Positions 33,914 through 42,735 of a DNA stretch of 64,000 nt are shown here, in pieces. The notes under the pieces were generated by a model. The model was not told the DNA's origin and did not search any database. It saw nothing but the letters and a program-made list of their open reading frames with translations. A program made the translations under genes and the position numbers. Positions within the stretch are counted from its first letter, which is position 1. Each line of letters starts with the position of its first letter. This DNA comes from DASPJR01 sp035628505. Lineage in GTDB: Bacteria > Planctomycetota > SZUA-567 > H5-PLA8. The stretch covers positions 50,482 to 114,481 of the forward strand of contig DASPJR010000114.1 of the NCBI GenBank assembly GCA_035628505.1. Direction: 5' to 3'.

Positions 33914-33916
33914 GCG

Positions 33917-35899
33917 TCAGTGCCGGTAGTTGAGCAGATCCGGATTTTCGATTGTGACGATCGCTTCGCGTGGAATCTCGAAGAGTCTCACGCGCACTGA
34001 CGAATTGAAATGCCGCTGCCAATTTGGGCGTCCGCGCAGCGTAATGGATTTCAGATCGTTGCTGTGATCATGCTGGTATACTGGCAGAAGAAAACTGTGA
34101 TTCTCAAGCGCCGGCTGCAGGAGAAATCCGCTACTGAGCATCGCCGGCACCACGCGCCAGCTGCGACTGGTCGTCGCGCCGCTGACTTCGAGCCACATCT
34201 CCGGCGCGCGGAAGAGAAATTGAAAGAGCTTGCCGTACGCGCTGTAGCCGGCATCAACGCGTGCGAATACGATTTTTCCGGCGTACGATGTCATATTGAA
34301 CGGTTCGCCCAGGCGCAGTTCTTTTTCGGCGAGCAGCTTCGGCACGGGCGGCGTGGCAGATTTCTGCCGCTGCAGCAGCAGGTAATCGCCTTCGATCATG
34401 TGCGGCCGGTAGCGCGTGAGGATCTCCAGCAGCACGGCGCCATCCTCCGTTGCGACAAAACGCTCGTCGATGGCGCGCAGATGGAGCAGCAGGAACTCTG
34501 GCGCGCGTGGACCTCGGAAATATGCAGCGTTCGCGTCGAGCAGTGACGGCCGGACGGTCGCGTGGCTCTGCATGACTGGACGCGGCGTCCAATTGAAGCC
34601 GTTCAGCAGCAGAACGCCCTGAAAGTCGGAGAGGCTGTCGATCGATGCGCTGCCGACATAGGCCTTCACATTCGGCAACGCATTCTTCTCGAGCAACACA
34701 GAGCGCTGCTTCTCCAGACTTTCGCGCAGGGCATAAGGTTTCAGCAGCATGCCGAGATTCTGGCGCAGGCCGGACAGCCGCGTGAGGACATAGCTGGGGT
34801 CTTTGAGCGGAGTAAAATCCATCGGAAGAAAACCGATGAACGCCATAAGGGCGGGCGTGAACGCAAGAGCCGCCCGAATGCGGCGCGTGCGGACATTCGT
34901 GGTTTCGCCGCTCCAACAGAGAAACGGAGCGACGAGCATGAACGAGAAAAAGCGCGCTTCGTGATTGTCCTGGCGGACGAATCCGTGTTTCCAAAGCATG
35001 AACGCCGCGAGCAGCGTCAGCGTTGCCGCACCGAGCTGCCGCTTGCGATCGGCTGCTCCCCACAAGCTGATCAAATGGCTGGCTGCAAGCGAAACGATGA
35101 TGAGCGCGGCGAGAACAATCTGCATGCGCCGTCCGAATCGCGAGGGCCAGATCGACATCGCCTCCGTGTAACCCGATGAAAGCTCGAGCGAAGTCCGGAA
35201 ATATTCAGGAATGTTTGCGAGACTCTGCCCGCTCGCCGCCCAGATCACACAGAAAGCCAACACGACGCTTTCAACCAGCAAAGCGACAGAACGGAAGTTC
35301 TTTTCGAGCAGCAGCGCGCCGACAACGGCTGCACCGCCCGCCAGGGCGTAGAGCATCAGATTGAATTTCGTGCAGCTCAGCAGAGCCACGAACGCGCAGC
35401 GCCAGACGATGCTCCACGCCGGAAGCTTCGCATCGAGAACAACATCGCGCAGTACGGCGTACATGCCAAAGAGATAGATTGCCTCAACATACAGCGGAGC
35501 CGCGCAGCACAGCAGCGCCGCGCCGATCTGCTCGGCACGCGAACGCAGCGAGAGAATGGTGCGAACGAGCAGCGCGGCAAGCATCGCTTTGAGTGCGATC
35601 TCCCAGGCAAACTTCTGCCAGAAGAGATCGGTATCATAGGCGCTGGTCGTGAATGTGCCGAGCGGGCCAAAGGTGAAAATGTAATCGATGCCTGCCTGAG
35701 CGCGCGTTTTATAAAGATGCCCGAGCGCCTGCGCCCAGGAGGGATCGAGCTCCGTACTGGCGACGTATGCCGGGAATTCGAGCAGCGAAAGGAAAAAAAA
35801 TGCGCCAAGCAAAAGCGCGGCAAGCCGGCGGCGCCACGCTCCTTCATCCGGCGCGGGCGAGGCTGATCGAGCTTCCGCTGTCCGGCCGGTGTTCTCCAT
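33917..35899 (-). CDS. Polytopic membrane protein of a polysaccharide operon
   Basis: A 660-residue protein with about 10 hydrophobic segments in the first 400 residues and a soluble C-terminal domain. No family name can be given. The layout and the acidic ELDPSWAQALGHLYKT near the N-terminus resemble membrane glycosyltransferases of the GT39/GT83 type that use lipid-linked sugars. The C-terminal beta-rich part may face the periplasm. It is the last gene of the minus-strand operon, 9 bases after the glycosyltransferase stop, and convergent with gluQ with a 3-base gap. Confidence 0.6.
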   Translation of the reverse strand: MENTGRTAEARSASPAPDEGAWRRRLAALLLGAFFFLSLLEFPAYVASTELDPSWAQALGHLYKTRAQAGIDYIFTFGPLGTFTTSAYDTDLFWQKFAWEIALKAMLAALLVRTILSLRSRAEQIGAALLCCAAPLYVEAIYLFGMYAVLRDVVLDAKLPAWSIVWRCAFVALLSCTKFNLMLYALAGGAAVVGALLLEKNFRSVALLVESVVLAFCVIWAASGQSLANIPEYFRTSLELSSGYTEAMSIWPSRFGRRMQIVLAALIIVSLAASHLISLWGAADRKRQLGAATLTLLAAFMLWKHGFVRQDNHEARFFSFMLVAPFLCWSGETTNVRTRRIRAALAFTPALMAFIGFLPMDFTPLKDPSYVLTRLSGLRQNLGMLLKPYALRESLEKQRSVLLEKNALPNVKAYVGSASIDSLSDFQGVLLLNGFNWTPRPVMQSHATVRPSLLDANAAYFRGPRAPEFLLLHLRAIDERFVATEDGAVLLEILTRYRPHMIEGDYLLLQRQKSATPPVPKLLAEKELRLGEPFNMTSYAGKIVFARVDAGYSAYGKLFQFLFRAPEMWLEVSGATTSRSWRVVPAMLSSGFLLQPALENHSFLLPVYQHDHSNDLKSITLRGRPNWQRHFNSSVRVRLFEIPREAIVTIENPDLLNYRH

Positions 35900-35908
35900 G
35901 GATGGCCT

Positions 35909-36676
35909 TTAGCGCGCGAGCGAGGCGCGGGTGCTGACGTCTTTGCGGCGTGTCACGGCGCCTTTGCGCAGGTTTACCGCGCCCCACATGAACCAGCGGA
36001 AATATTCGGCGCACCAAGGACCCAGGCGAAACGTGGACGTGCCGCCATAGAGCCGGTCGATGGAAATGATAGGCACTTCGCCGAGCTTCAGTCCGGCGTG
36101 CTGTGCCTTCAATGACATTTCGAACGCAACCGCCCAGCCGACGGGTTTTGCTTCCAGCTTCAGCTTCTCGAAAATTGAGCGGCGGAACATTTTAATGCCC
36201 GTTGTTGCGTCGGTCAGCACCATTCCACCGAGCCATTGAATCAAACGATTGGCCCACTTGGAGAGAAATCCGCCGATGACCGAGCCGCCGAGCCGCCGGC
36301 CGCCCATCGCATAGCGCGTGCAGCTCACGAAATCGCAGCCTTCGTCGAGCAGAGACATCATGTCTTCAATCGAGAGCACCGGCCCGACTTCGTCCGCGGC
36401 GAAGATCAGAATATAATCGCCCTTCGCCGCGGCAACGCCGGCGCGAATGGCATTGATGACGCCGCGGCCGAGCTTGTTCTCAACCGCGCGCAGGTTGACG
36501 TACTCGGCGCGCATGGGCTCAACGACAGCGAGACTGGTGTCCTTGGGATCGTCCACGACGACGAGGACTTCATGCGGAACGTCGACGACAGCGCGCAGAA
36601 TCTTCAGCATGATCTTGAGATTCAGCCCCTCGTTGCGGACCGGGAGCAGAATCGAAAGCTTGAAGTCGTCGGCCAT
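35909..36676 (-). CDS. Family 2 glycosyltransferase (dolichol-phosphate mannosyltransferase type)
   Basis: A 255-residue GT-A enzyme. SILLPVRNEGLNLKIMLKIL, VLVVVDDPKDTS and DYILIFAADEVGP give the nucleotide-binding and DXD-like regions. TDATTGIKMFRRSIFEKL matches the acceptor-side loop of DPM1-like transferases. There is no membrane anchor. It probably transfers a sugar to polyprenyl phosphate for use by the membrane protein encoded just downstream. Spacing in the operon is 9 bases downstream and 101 bases (containing a repeat) upstream. Confidence 0.85.
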   Translation of the reverse strand: MADDFKLSILLPVRNEGLNLKIMLKILRAVVDVPHEVLVVVDDPKDTSLAVVEPMRAEYVNLRAVENKLGRGVINAIRAGVAAAKGDYILIFAADEVGPVLSIEDMMSLLDEGCDFVSCTRYAMGGRRLGGSVIGGFLSKWANRLIQWLGGMVLTDATTGIKMFRRSIFEKLKLEAKPVGWAVAFEMSLKAQHAGLKLGEVPIISIDRLYGGTSTFRLGPWCAEYFRWFMWGAVNLRKGAVTRRKDVSTRASLAR

Positions 36677-36689
36677 TCTGAAATCTCAT

Positions 36690-36777
36690 CGACACAAAGA
36701 ACACCAAGACTCTAAGACACAAAGAGAATTTTGCCTGGTGCCTTTGAATCTTTGTGACGTTGTGTTGATGCCTTTGC
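36690..36777. repeat. Dispersed intergenic repeat, family A
   Basis: GACACAAAGAACACCAAGAC and CTAAGACACAAAGAG form the A-rich arm; CTTTGAATCTTTGTG and GTTGTGTTGATGCC form the complementary arm. The element sits inside the operon, between the methyltransferase and glycosyltransferase genes. Confidence 0.5.
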
Positions 36778-38031
36778 TTACCGCACAATCCGCGGCTCAG
36801 GCAGCGGAACAATGAACGCGCCTTTGAAGCCCTTCGCCTTCAGCTTGGGAATCAGCTCATCGGCGATGTGCCAGGAGAGCAGCATCGCATACTCGGGCTG
36901 GTCCTCGAACAACCGCGTCTCGTCGAGCACGGGAATGACGGTGCCGGGGATGTACTTGCCGATCTTGTACGAGCCGGGGACTTCGAGCACGCAGTCCATG
37001 ATTCCCGCATCGATGCCGACATAGTTGATCAGCGTGCTGGCGCGTGACGGAGCTCCGATGCCGTAGATGCGCTGCCCCTTCTTCTTGATGTCGAGCATCG
37101 TCGCGTGAAGCTGCAGCTTGGACATTACGACGCGCTGCTTGAAGGCCTTGTAGCTGTCGGTGTCGAGATTGAACTTCTGCTCTTCAGCGAGAATCTGCGC
37201 GACAGTGGGCTGAATCTTATGCTTGCCCGGCCTCGTCGCGTAAACGCGGATTGAGCCGCCGTGCGTCGGAATGCGCTTGGCGTGAATGACCTGAAGGCCA
37301 TGCATTTCGAGCAGGTACTTGAGGCTGCTGAGTGAATAGTGCCGCAGATGTTCGTGATAGATCGTGTCGTACTGCAGCGTCTCGATCAGCGCGTGCAGAT
37401 AGTGCGATTCGCTGATGAACACCCCGTCATCCTTGAGCAGATGCAGGATGGCTTTCATCACCGAGTGAACATCCTCGATGTGCGCGAAAACATTCGTGGC
37501 GGTGATCACCTTGGCCGGGCCGGCGATCTCCTTTACCTTCGCAGCCGATTCCATTCCGAAGAACGCGATGTGTGTCGGAATGCCGCGGCTGATCGCGAGC
37601 TTGCCTTGGTCAGACGGCTCGATGCCGTGCACGCGGTGGTTCGTCGCGAAGTTGCTCAGCAGGGTGCCGTCGTTTGAGCCCACGTCGACGATCAGATCAT
37701 CTTTCTTCAAATCCAGCAGCGGAGCAGACTCGCGGTAGAGCTCGGCGAAATTCTCCCGCAGGATCTTGGTTGTGCCGCTGGTGTAGGGGTATTCGGGTGG
37801 GAAGAGAATCTTCGGGTCGACGACCAGGCCCAGCTGGACGAGCTGGCACTTGCGGCAGCGCAGCACCATCGCCGGGTACGCAGGCTGCTCGCTGGGGTTG
37901 CTGCCGATCTTCGGCATGGTGTTCACCGGCGGCAGGTAACCCAGGAACAGAATCTGCTCCAAATCAGGCGACTCGCACACCTGGCAGTTTTCGACGACAG
38001 CGCTTTTTCCCGTACCGATCGTAAGCTTCAA
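36778..38031 (-). CDS. SAM-dependent C-methyltransferase (nucleotide sugar type)
   Basis: A 417-residue protein with the three-part layout of TylC3/NovU-like sugar C-methyltransferases. An N-terminal zinc domain reads CQVCESPDLEQILFLGYLPP with LRCRKCQLVQLG. The Rossmann methyltransferase has VDVGSNDGTLLSNF as motif I. The C-terminal domain carries YGIGAPSRASTLINYVG. It likely methylates a keto-sugar made by the neighbouring epimerase. A TTG at 38031 is the start; AGGA lies about 6 bases upstream. Repeats separate it from both neighbours. Confidence 0.88.
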   Translation of the reverse strand: MKLTIGTGKSAVVENCQVCESPDLEQILFLGYLPPVNTMPKIGSNPSEQPAYPAMVLRCRKCQLVQLGLVVDPKILFPPEYPYTSGTTKILRENFAELYRESAPLLDLKKDDLIVDVGSNDGTLLSNFATNHRVHGIEPSDQGKLAISRGIPTHIAFFGMESAAKVKEIAGPAKVITATNVFAHIEDVHSVMKAILHLLKDDGVFISESHYLHALIETLQYDTIYHEHLRHYSLSSLKYLLEMHGLQVIHAKRIPTHGGSIRVYATRPGKHKIQPTVAQILAEEQKFNLDTDSYKAFKQRVVMSKLQLHATMLDIKKKGQRIYGIGAPSRASTLINYVGIDAGIMDCVLEVPGSYKIGKYIPGTVIPVLDETRLFEDQPEYAMLLSWHIADELIPKLKAKGFKGAFIVPLPEPRIVR

Positions 38032-38058
38032 CGTAGTCCTCTCCTTTTTTTAACATCT

Positions 38059-38158
38059 ACCACAGAGGACACAGAGAGCACGGAGGGGAATGGATTGGCA
38101 GGAGACCGGCGCAAACTTCAATCCCAAAGACCTCTGTGACCTCTGTGTCCTCTGTGGT
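38059..38158. repeat. Dispersed inverted repeat, family A, with perfect 18-base arms
   Basis: ACCACAGAGGACACAGAG (38059-38076) and CTCTGTGTCCTCTGTGGT (38141-38158) are perfect inverse complements. The arms hold the same CACAGAGGA units as the element at 22.6 kb. It lies between the epimerase and methyltransferase genes. Confidence 0.8.
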
Positions 38159-38166
38159 GAAAAAAA

Positions 38167-39201
38167 TTAGCTCTTTGCTACCGCCGGCACCGCAATCTTC
38201 ACCGGCACAACGACGCGCTCCTTTTCGGGGCGCTGGTGAGCGTTTTCGTCGTACCAGCGCGCCACGCTCTGCAGCCCTTCGCGTAATGAAAGCTTCGGTT
38301 TGTAACCAAGCCGCGCGAGTTTGGCAATGTCCGGGCAGCGCCGCGGCGTCCCGCCGGGCAGCAGCGGTCCTGGAACAATGTTCACCTCACGCTTGAAGCA
38401 GCGCCCGACTTCGCGAGCGACGTTGGCGATCGAGATCTCTTCCAGCGTACCGATGTGATAAATGTTTAGATGCTGGCCCTTCTCGAGAACCAGCACCAAT
38501 CCATCCGTGAAATCATCGACGTGAACGAATGAGCGCGTCTCTTCGCCGGTGCCCTGGATCGGGAAATTGATCGGGCCGCTTGGATGCGCCGCGCACAGGT
38601 CATGCATGCGCAGGACGAACTGCGGAATGACATGCTCCCAACCCATGTTCGCGCCGTAGACATTGTGCGGCCGCACTATCAGTACACGATCGAAGTAAAC
38701 GCGTCCGTAATTGATCGCGAGTAGTTCGGAGATGATCTTACCGCCGCCGTAAGAATAACGCGGGTTCAGCACGTCGGGGATCGAAAGCGGCACGGTTTCG
38801 TCGGTCGGAACTTTGGGCGGCGTCTGGTAGACCTCGGACGTCGATGTCAGCATCAATTCTTTGACGCCGTGCTTGCGGCAGCCGTTCAGGACATTGATCA
38901 TGCCCACGACGCCGACTTCGAGGACCAGATCGGGCTTGGTGTAGAAATATTCGGTGCCGTTCACGTACGCCAGATGGCAGACGCTGTCCACGCCATCGCA
39001 GGCGCGTTCGACGGCCGCGGCGTCGCGGATATCGCCCTGCACGAATTCGTACTGTCCGGCGACGTCCGCCAGGCGCTCGTTGTTGCCGCGCGAATTATCA
39101 TCGATCACGCGCACGCGGTGGCCGTCTTTGATGAGCCGCCGGACCAGCGCGCTTCCGAGAAATCCCGTGCCGCCCGTTACCAGATAAAATCGTTTTGTCA
39201 T
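38167..39201 (-). CDS. NAD-dependent nucleotide-sugar epimerase/dehydratase
   Basis: A 344-residue short-chain (extended SDR) enzyme read from ATG 39201. The Rossmann motif is FYLVTGGTGFLGSALVRRL. Typical SDR blocks follow: ADVAGQYEFVQGDIRD and VCHLAYVNGTEYF, then YSYGGGKIISE, where YxxxK reads YSYGGGK without the common YGxSK pattern, and RPHNVYGANMGWEHVIPQF. It probably makes the 4-keto or epimerised sugar used by the DegT aminotransferase and C-methyltransferase. The start overlaps the aminotransferase stop by 4 bases (ATGA), showing translational coupling. Confidence 0.88.
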   Translation of the reverse strand: MTKRFYLVTGGTGFLGSALVRRLIKDGHRVRVIDDNSRGNNERLADVAGQYEFVQGDIRDAAAVERACDGVDSVCHLAYVNGTEYFYTKPDLVLEVGVVGMINVLNGCRKHGVKELMLTSTSEVYQTPPKVPTDETVPLSIPDVLNPRYSYGGGKIISELLAINYGRVYFDRVLIVRPHNVYGANMGWEHVIPQFVLRMHDLCAAHPSGPINFPIQGTGEETRSFVHVDDFTDGLVLVLEKGQHLNIYHIGTLEEISIANVAREVGRCFKREVNIVPGPLLPGGTPRRCPDIAKLARLGYKPKLSLREGLQSVARWYDENAHQRPEKERVVVPVKIAVPAVAKS

Positions 39202-40307
39202 GCGTTCAGGAATTCCTTTATGTAGCCACAGACCTGCAGCACTTCGGCGTCGGTGATATTGAACGGTGTCGGAAGCCAGATGCACTTAGGACCCACGCGC
39301 GAGCTGACCGGGAATTGCGCGTCGGAAAGCTTGTACGGCTTCTGCGTGTGGATGGGGAACCAGAAGCGGCGGCAATGGACGTTCCGCTCGATCAGGAATT
39401 TGTCGAGCTCATCGCGGCGCTCGACGACAGCGTCCACCCACTGCGGTGTTTCGCCGATGCCGACTTCGAAGCCTGGCAGCCGCAGGCCTTTGACGCCTGC
39501 AAGATTCTCGGCGTAAAGCTTGTACGTGCGGCGCTGGCGTTCGACGCGCTGCGTCAGACGCGAGAGCTGGCCCAGTCCAACGGCGGCCTGAAGATTCGTG
39601 AACTTGAAGTTGTAGCCGACGACGTTGTGGAAGTCGTCGCCTCCAGTTCCCTTCACGGGGCGGCCCTGGTCTTTGAGCTCCCGCAGGCGCACATGCAGCT
39701 GATCGTCATCGGTGAAGATCATTCCTCCTTGGCCAGTCGTGATCGTCTTGTTCGGCGAGAACGAAAGGCAGCCGGCTTTGCCCAGCGTGCCGAGGAACTT
39801 TTTGCTTCCGCCGGTCGCGACGGACATGAACGCTTCGGCTGCGTCTTCGATTACCGGGATGCCGTGAGCGGCGCCGATTTTCAGGATCTCATTCATGTTC
39901 GCGCCGCGTCCGCTGACGTGGACAGGCATGATAGCCTTCGTTTTCGGCGTGATTGCTTTTTTAATCGCAGCGGGATCAGCATTGAGCGTGTTCGGGTCGA
40001 TGTCGACGAGAACGGGCTTGGCGCCGGCCATCGTCACGGCGTTGGCTGTCGCGATAAATGTAATATCGGGAACGATCACCTCGTCGCCGGCGCCGACGCC
40101 GACTCCGACGAGTGAGAGAAACAGCGCCGACGTTCCACTCGTGACGGCGATGCCGTGTTTGGCGCCGACGAGCTTTGCCACCGTCTGTTCAAAGCGCGTC
40201 GTCACGTCGCCGTCGTTCAGGTAATTGGCGTCGAGCACCTCTTTGATCAGCGCTGCTTCCTCGCCGGTAATCTCCGGCGTCCACCAGGCGATTTTCTTGT
40301 TAGCCAT
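39198..40307 (-). CDS. DegT/DnrJ/EryC1/StrS family sugar aminotransferase
   Basis: A 369-residue PLP-dependent enzyme. The N-terminus has WWTPEITGEEAALIKEVLDA and AKHGIAVTSGTSALFLSLVG; the PLP lysine is in GCLSFSPNKTITTGQGG, and EDAAEAF precedes it. Such enzymes add an amino group to a keto-sugar nucleotide in O-antigen or exopolysaccharide precursors. It overlaps the acyltransferase 3' end by 8 bases and the epimerase start by 4 bases, so the operon is tightly coupled. Confidence 0.93.
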   Translation of the reverse strand: MANKKIAWWTPEITGEEAALIKEVLDANYLNDGDVTTRFEQTVAKLVGAKHGIAVTSGTSALFLSLVGVGVGAGDEVIVPDITFIATANAVTMAGAKPVLVDIDPNTLNADPAAIKKAITPKTKAIMPVHVSGRGANMNEILKIGAAHGIPVIEDAAEAFMSVATGGSKKFLGTLGKAGCLSFSPNKTITTGQGGMIFTDDDQLHVRLRELKDQGRPVKGTGGDDFHNVVGYNFKFTNLQAAVGLGQLSRLTQRVERQRRTYKLYAENLAGVKGLRLPGFEVGIGETPQWVDAVVERRDELDKFLIERNVHCRRFWFPIHTQKPYKLSDAQFPVSSRVGPKCIWLPTPFNITDAEVLQVCGYIKEFLNA

Positions 40308-40845
40308 GTGCTGCGGTCCTCGTGATACCGTAATGCGCGTCCAGCTGCTTTACCTGTGCCAGGACGTTCTCCCGGTTGCGCCGACGGATCAGGCGAATGG
40401 GCGTGCCGGCGTATACTGACCAGGATTCAAACTTAAATGCCGCCGGAACGAAACTCAGCGACCCGATCACCGTGCCTTCGGGAATCGTGTTATCGGGCAT
40501 GACGACCGCGTTGGCGCCGATTCCGGTGAAATTCCCAAGCGTCACATCGCCGGTAATGGACGTCGTCTTAATTCCGGCCGCTGCTGGAATGATCGCAACT
40601 AGGTCGTTAACGAAATCGTTGCTCGTGCACCAGATTTTTACGCCCGACGACAGGCTGCAGTAGTCCCCTATTGTGCAGAGTCGGTCTGCGCCCCCAGCGA
40701 TGCTGCAGCCGGACGCCACATGCGATCCGCGGCCGATGTGCAGGCGCGTGGAGATGTAGCAGTAATCGTCGATGATGGAGTCCTCGCCGACCACCAGGTG
40801 TTGCGGATGACGCACGCGCGTGTTCGGCGAAACGATCGGCTTCAT
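40300..40845 (-). CDS. Hexapeptide-repeat (left-handed beta-helix) acyltransferase
   Basis: A 181-residue protein of [LIV]-G-x4 hexapeptide repeats: LVVGEDSIIDDYCYI, CTIGDYCSLSSGVKIW, VTLGNFTGIGANAVVMPD and VIGSLSFVPAAF. The tail VYAGTPIRLIRRR is the usual closing segment of sugar O- or N-acetyltransferases. In this operon it likely acetylates the amino sugar made by the aminotransferase that follows. Its start overlaps the dehydrogenase stop by 4 bases (40842-40845). Confidence 0.9.
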   Translation of the reverse strand: MKPIVSPNTRVRHPQHLVVGEDSIIDDYCYISTRLHIGRGSHVASGCSIAGGADRLCTIGDYCSLSSGVKIWCTSNDFVNDLVAIIPAAAGIKTTSITGDVTLGNFTGIGANAVVMPDNTIPEGTVIGSLSFVPAAFKFESWSVYAGTPIRLIRRRNRENVLAQVKQLDAHYGITRTAAHG

Positions 40846-42056
40846 TTTTTCGGGCCTTTCGGCAGAACGTTCCAGACGTCCACCACGTCCACGTTCTGCG
40901 GCACGCTCAGCGTCTTATAGGCCGAATGCGGCACGCCGACGATGACGATATCGCTCTTGGAAACCAGATCTTCCTTGCTGATAAACGTCGGATCCTTGGC
41001 GAACTCGTCAGAGTACAGCACGGTCGCGCCGTGGAAGCGCAGGATCTTGCCCAGCTTGTACGAGAGCGAATCGCGGGTGTCGTCGATATCAGCCTTGAAG
41101 GCCATACCGAGGATGCCGACTTTCTTCGTTTTCAAATCGTGCCGCTTCTCGAGCTGCTCGACCAGGAAGCCCGGCAGGCCTTCGTTGACCATCATCGCCG
41201 AGTGGCCCAGCATGAAACTATTGCTGTTGAATGCTGCCAGCTGCATGGTGTCTTTCAGCAGACAAGGCCCGGCCGCAAAGCCCGGGCCGGGCAGGCTCGC
41301 GGCTCGGCCGTAGCCTTCGACCATCGCGCGGCGGACCTTGTTGAAGTCCGAGCCGAGCTGCTCCGAGATCATGTAGAACTGGTTGGCTGTGGCGAACTGG
41401 ATATAGCGCCACGCGTTCGAGAAGAGCTTGGCCAGCTCTGCTTCTTCAATGTCCAGACGGATGACGCTGGGCGCGATCAGCGAGAAGAGCTTGGTCACGT
41501 CCGCGACGGCTTTTTCGGTTAAGCCTGAGACGATCTGCGGCAGCTTGCCGAGCTCCTCAATTGCGTAGCCTTGAGCGATGCGCTCGGGGCAGTAGGCAAT
41601 ATTCCAGTCTCCGCCGGACTTGGAATCGAGCACATGCTTGAGCTGCCGGCAGGTGCGCGGATAAACGGTACTGCGGATGATGATGGTCTGTTCGGGGTCC
41701 AGATGAGAATAGAGCTTGTTAATGAAATCCAGCAGCGCGCGCAGCTTGGGATTGAGGAACTCGTCGACTGGCGTGCCGACGGTAATCACCACAAAGCGGG
41801 CCGTTGAGATGTCGTGAATGTCGGACGAGAGAAAAAGCGTCTTGTTGAGGACCTCTTTCAGGATGGGCTCGGCGCCGTATTCGATGAACGGCATCTTTCC
41901 TTTGCCGATCACCTCCAGCGCCTCTTTGTTGATGTCGTAAGCGATCACGCGCTGGCCTTTGTGCGCGAAGGCCAATGCCAAAGGAAGACCGACGTGTCCG
42001 GCGCCGCCAACGACGCAGATGTCCGCTTTTCGGGTTCGTTCTTTCATCTCAGCCAT
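40842..42056 (-). CDS. UDP-N-acetyl-D-mannosamine/glucosamine-type dehydrogenase
   Basis: A 404-residue nucleotide-sugar dehydrogenase of the WecC/WbpA group. VVGGAGHVGLPLALAFAHKG is the NAD site; TVGTPVDEFLNP, IIRSTVYPRTCRQ and the block PGFAAGPCLLKDT contain the catalytic cysteine region. GILGMAFKADIDDTRDSLS is the C-terminal UDP-binding domain. It differs from the Ugd at 9.7 kb in the catalytic block. It is the first gene of the seven-gene polysaccharide operon. ATG 42056 or the nearby ATG 42047 may be used. Confidence 0.88.
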   Translation of the reverse strand: MAEMKERTRKADICVVGGAGHVGLPLALAFAHKGQRVIAYDINKEALEVIGKGKMPFIEYGAEPILKEVLNKTLFLSSDIHDISTARFVVITVGTPVDEFLNPKLRALLDFINKLYSHLDPEQTIIIRSTVYPRTCRQLKHVLDSKSGGDWNIAYCPERIAQGYAIEELGKLPQIVSGLTEKAVADVTKLFSLIAPSVIRLDIEEAELAKLFSNAWRYIQFATANQFYMISEQLGSDFNKVRRAMVEGYGRAASLPGPGFAAGPCLLKDTMQLAAFNSNSFMLGHSAMMVNEGLPGFLVEQLEKRHDLKTKKVGILGMAFKADIDDTRDSLSYKLGKILRFHGATVLYSDEFAKDPTFISKEDLVSKSDIVIVGVPHSAYKTLSVPQNVDVVDVWNVLPKGPKK

Positions 42057-42116
42057 TCTCTATCATTCCACCAGCGAGGGTTTAGTTCCGGCCCCTTGAA
42101 AAGGGAAGAATCGTAC

Positions 42117-42650
42117 TCAGTTATCGCGATTAAACAAGGCTGATCCATGCTTTAGCGAGGCCAGCATCAGGCAGCCCAGATGCAGAGCGTGATCCAGCTC
42201 CCCGGGTTTGATCAGCGACGCCAGCCGCGTTCTAGGCAGCTTCACAACCTCAATGCCTGCTTCAGGTTTAAACTCGCCAATGGGCCGCGCGCCTGACGCA
42301 AAAAAGCACCATTGCTTGTTGCTCAAGCGTCCGGTATCCGGATTCAACTGTCCTAGCAGCTCAAGTGAGTCGGCCTTGTAGCCGGTCTCCTCGATCAGCT
42401 CGCGAGCGGCGGCGGCCTCTGGCGATTCGCCCTTGTCCACGACGCCGGCGGGAAGCTCCAGCGTACGGCGTTCAACCGCCGGCCTGAACTGGCGAACAAG
42501 GAGAATCTGGTCGTCGGCCGTGAGAGCGACCACGCAAACGTAATCCGGTAGACTTAACGCATAGTAGGGATTCGGATCATCGTCGACGTTTCTGGCAAGC
42601 AGCTCAAACCAGGGCGTTGAGTACACGACTGCGCGTTTGGTAATTGCCAA
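42117..42650 (-). CDS. NUDIX hydrolase (ADP-ribose pyrophosphatase type)
   Basis: A 177-residue protein. The Nudix box GVVDKGESPEAAAARELIEE ends in TG at residue 90 and fits GX5EX7REUXEEXGU, with metal-binding glutamates at 84, 87 and 88. The flanking TLELPAG and QILLVRQFRPAVERR are typical for ADP-sugar hydrolases. It likely cleaves ADP-ribose or a sugar nucleotide. It lies 60 bases upstream of the polysaccharide operon on the same strand and divergent from the GT4 gene. Confidence 0.9.
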   Translation of the reverse strand: MAITKRAVVYSTPWFELLARNVDDDPNPYYALSLPDYVCVVALTADDQILLVRQFRPAVERRTLELPAGVVDKGESPEAAAARELIEETGYKADSLELLGQLNPDTGRLSNKQWCFFASGARPIGEFKPEAGIEVVKLPRTRLASLIKPGELDHALHLGCLMLASLKHGSALFNRDN

Positions 42651-42735
42651 GCAAACCTCTGATTCAGTTGAACTTCCATGCTTTTCTGGTCAAGTAAGTT
42701 AACACGGCAGTGATGCGAACTCAACGTTCAATACG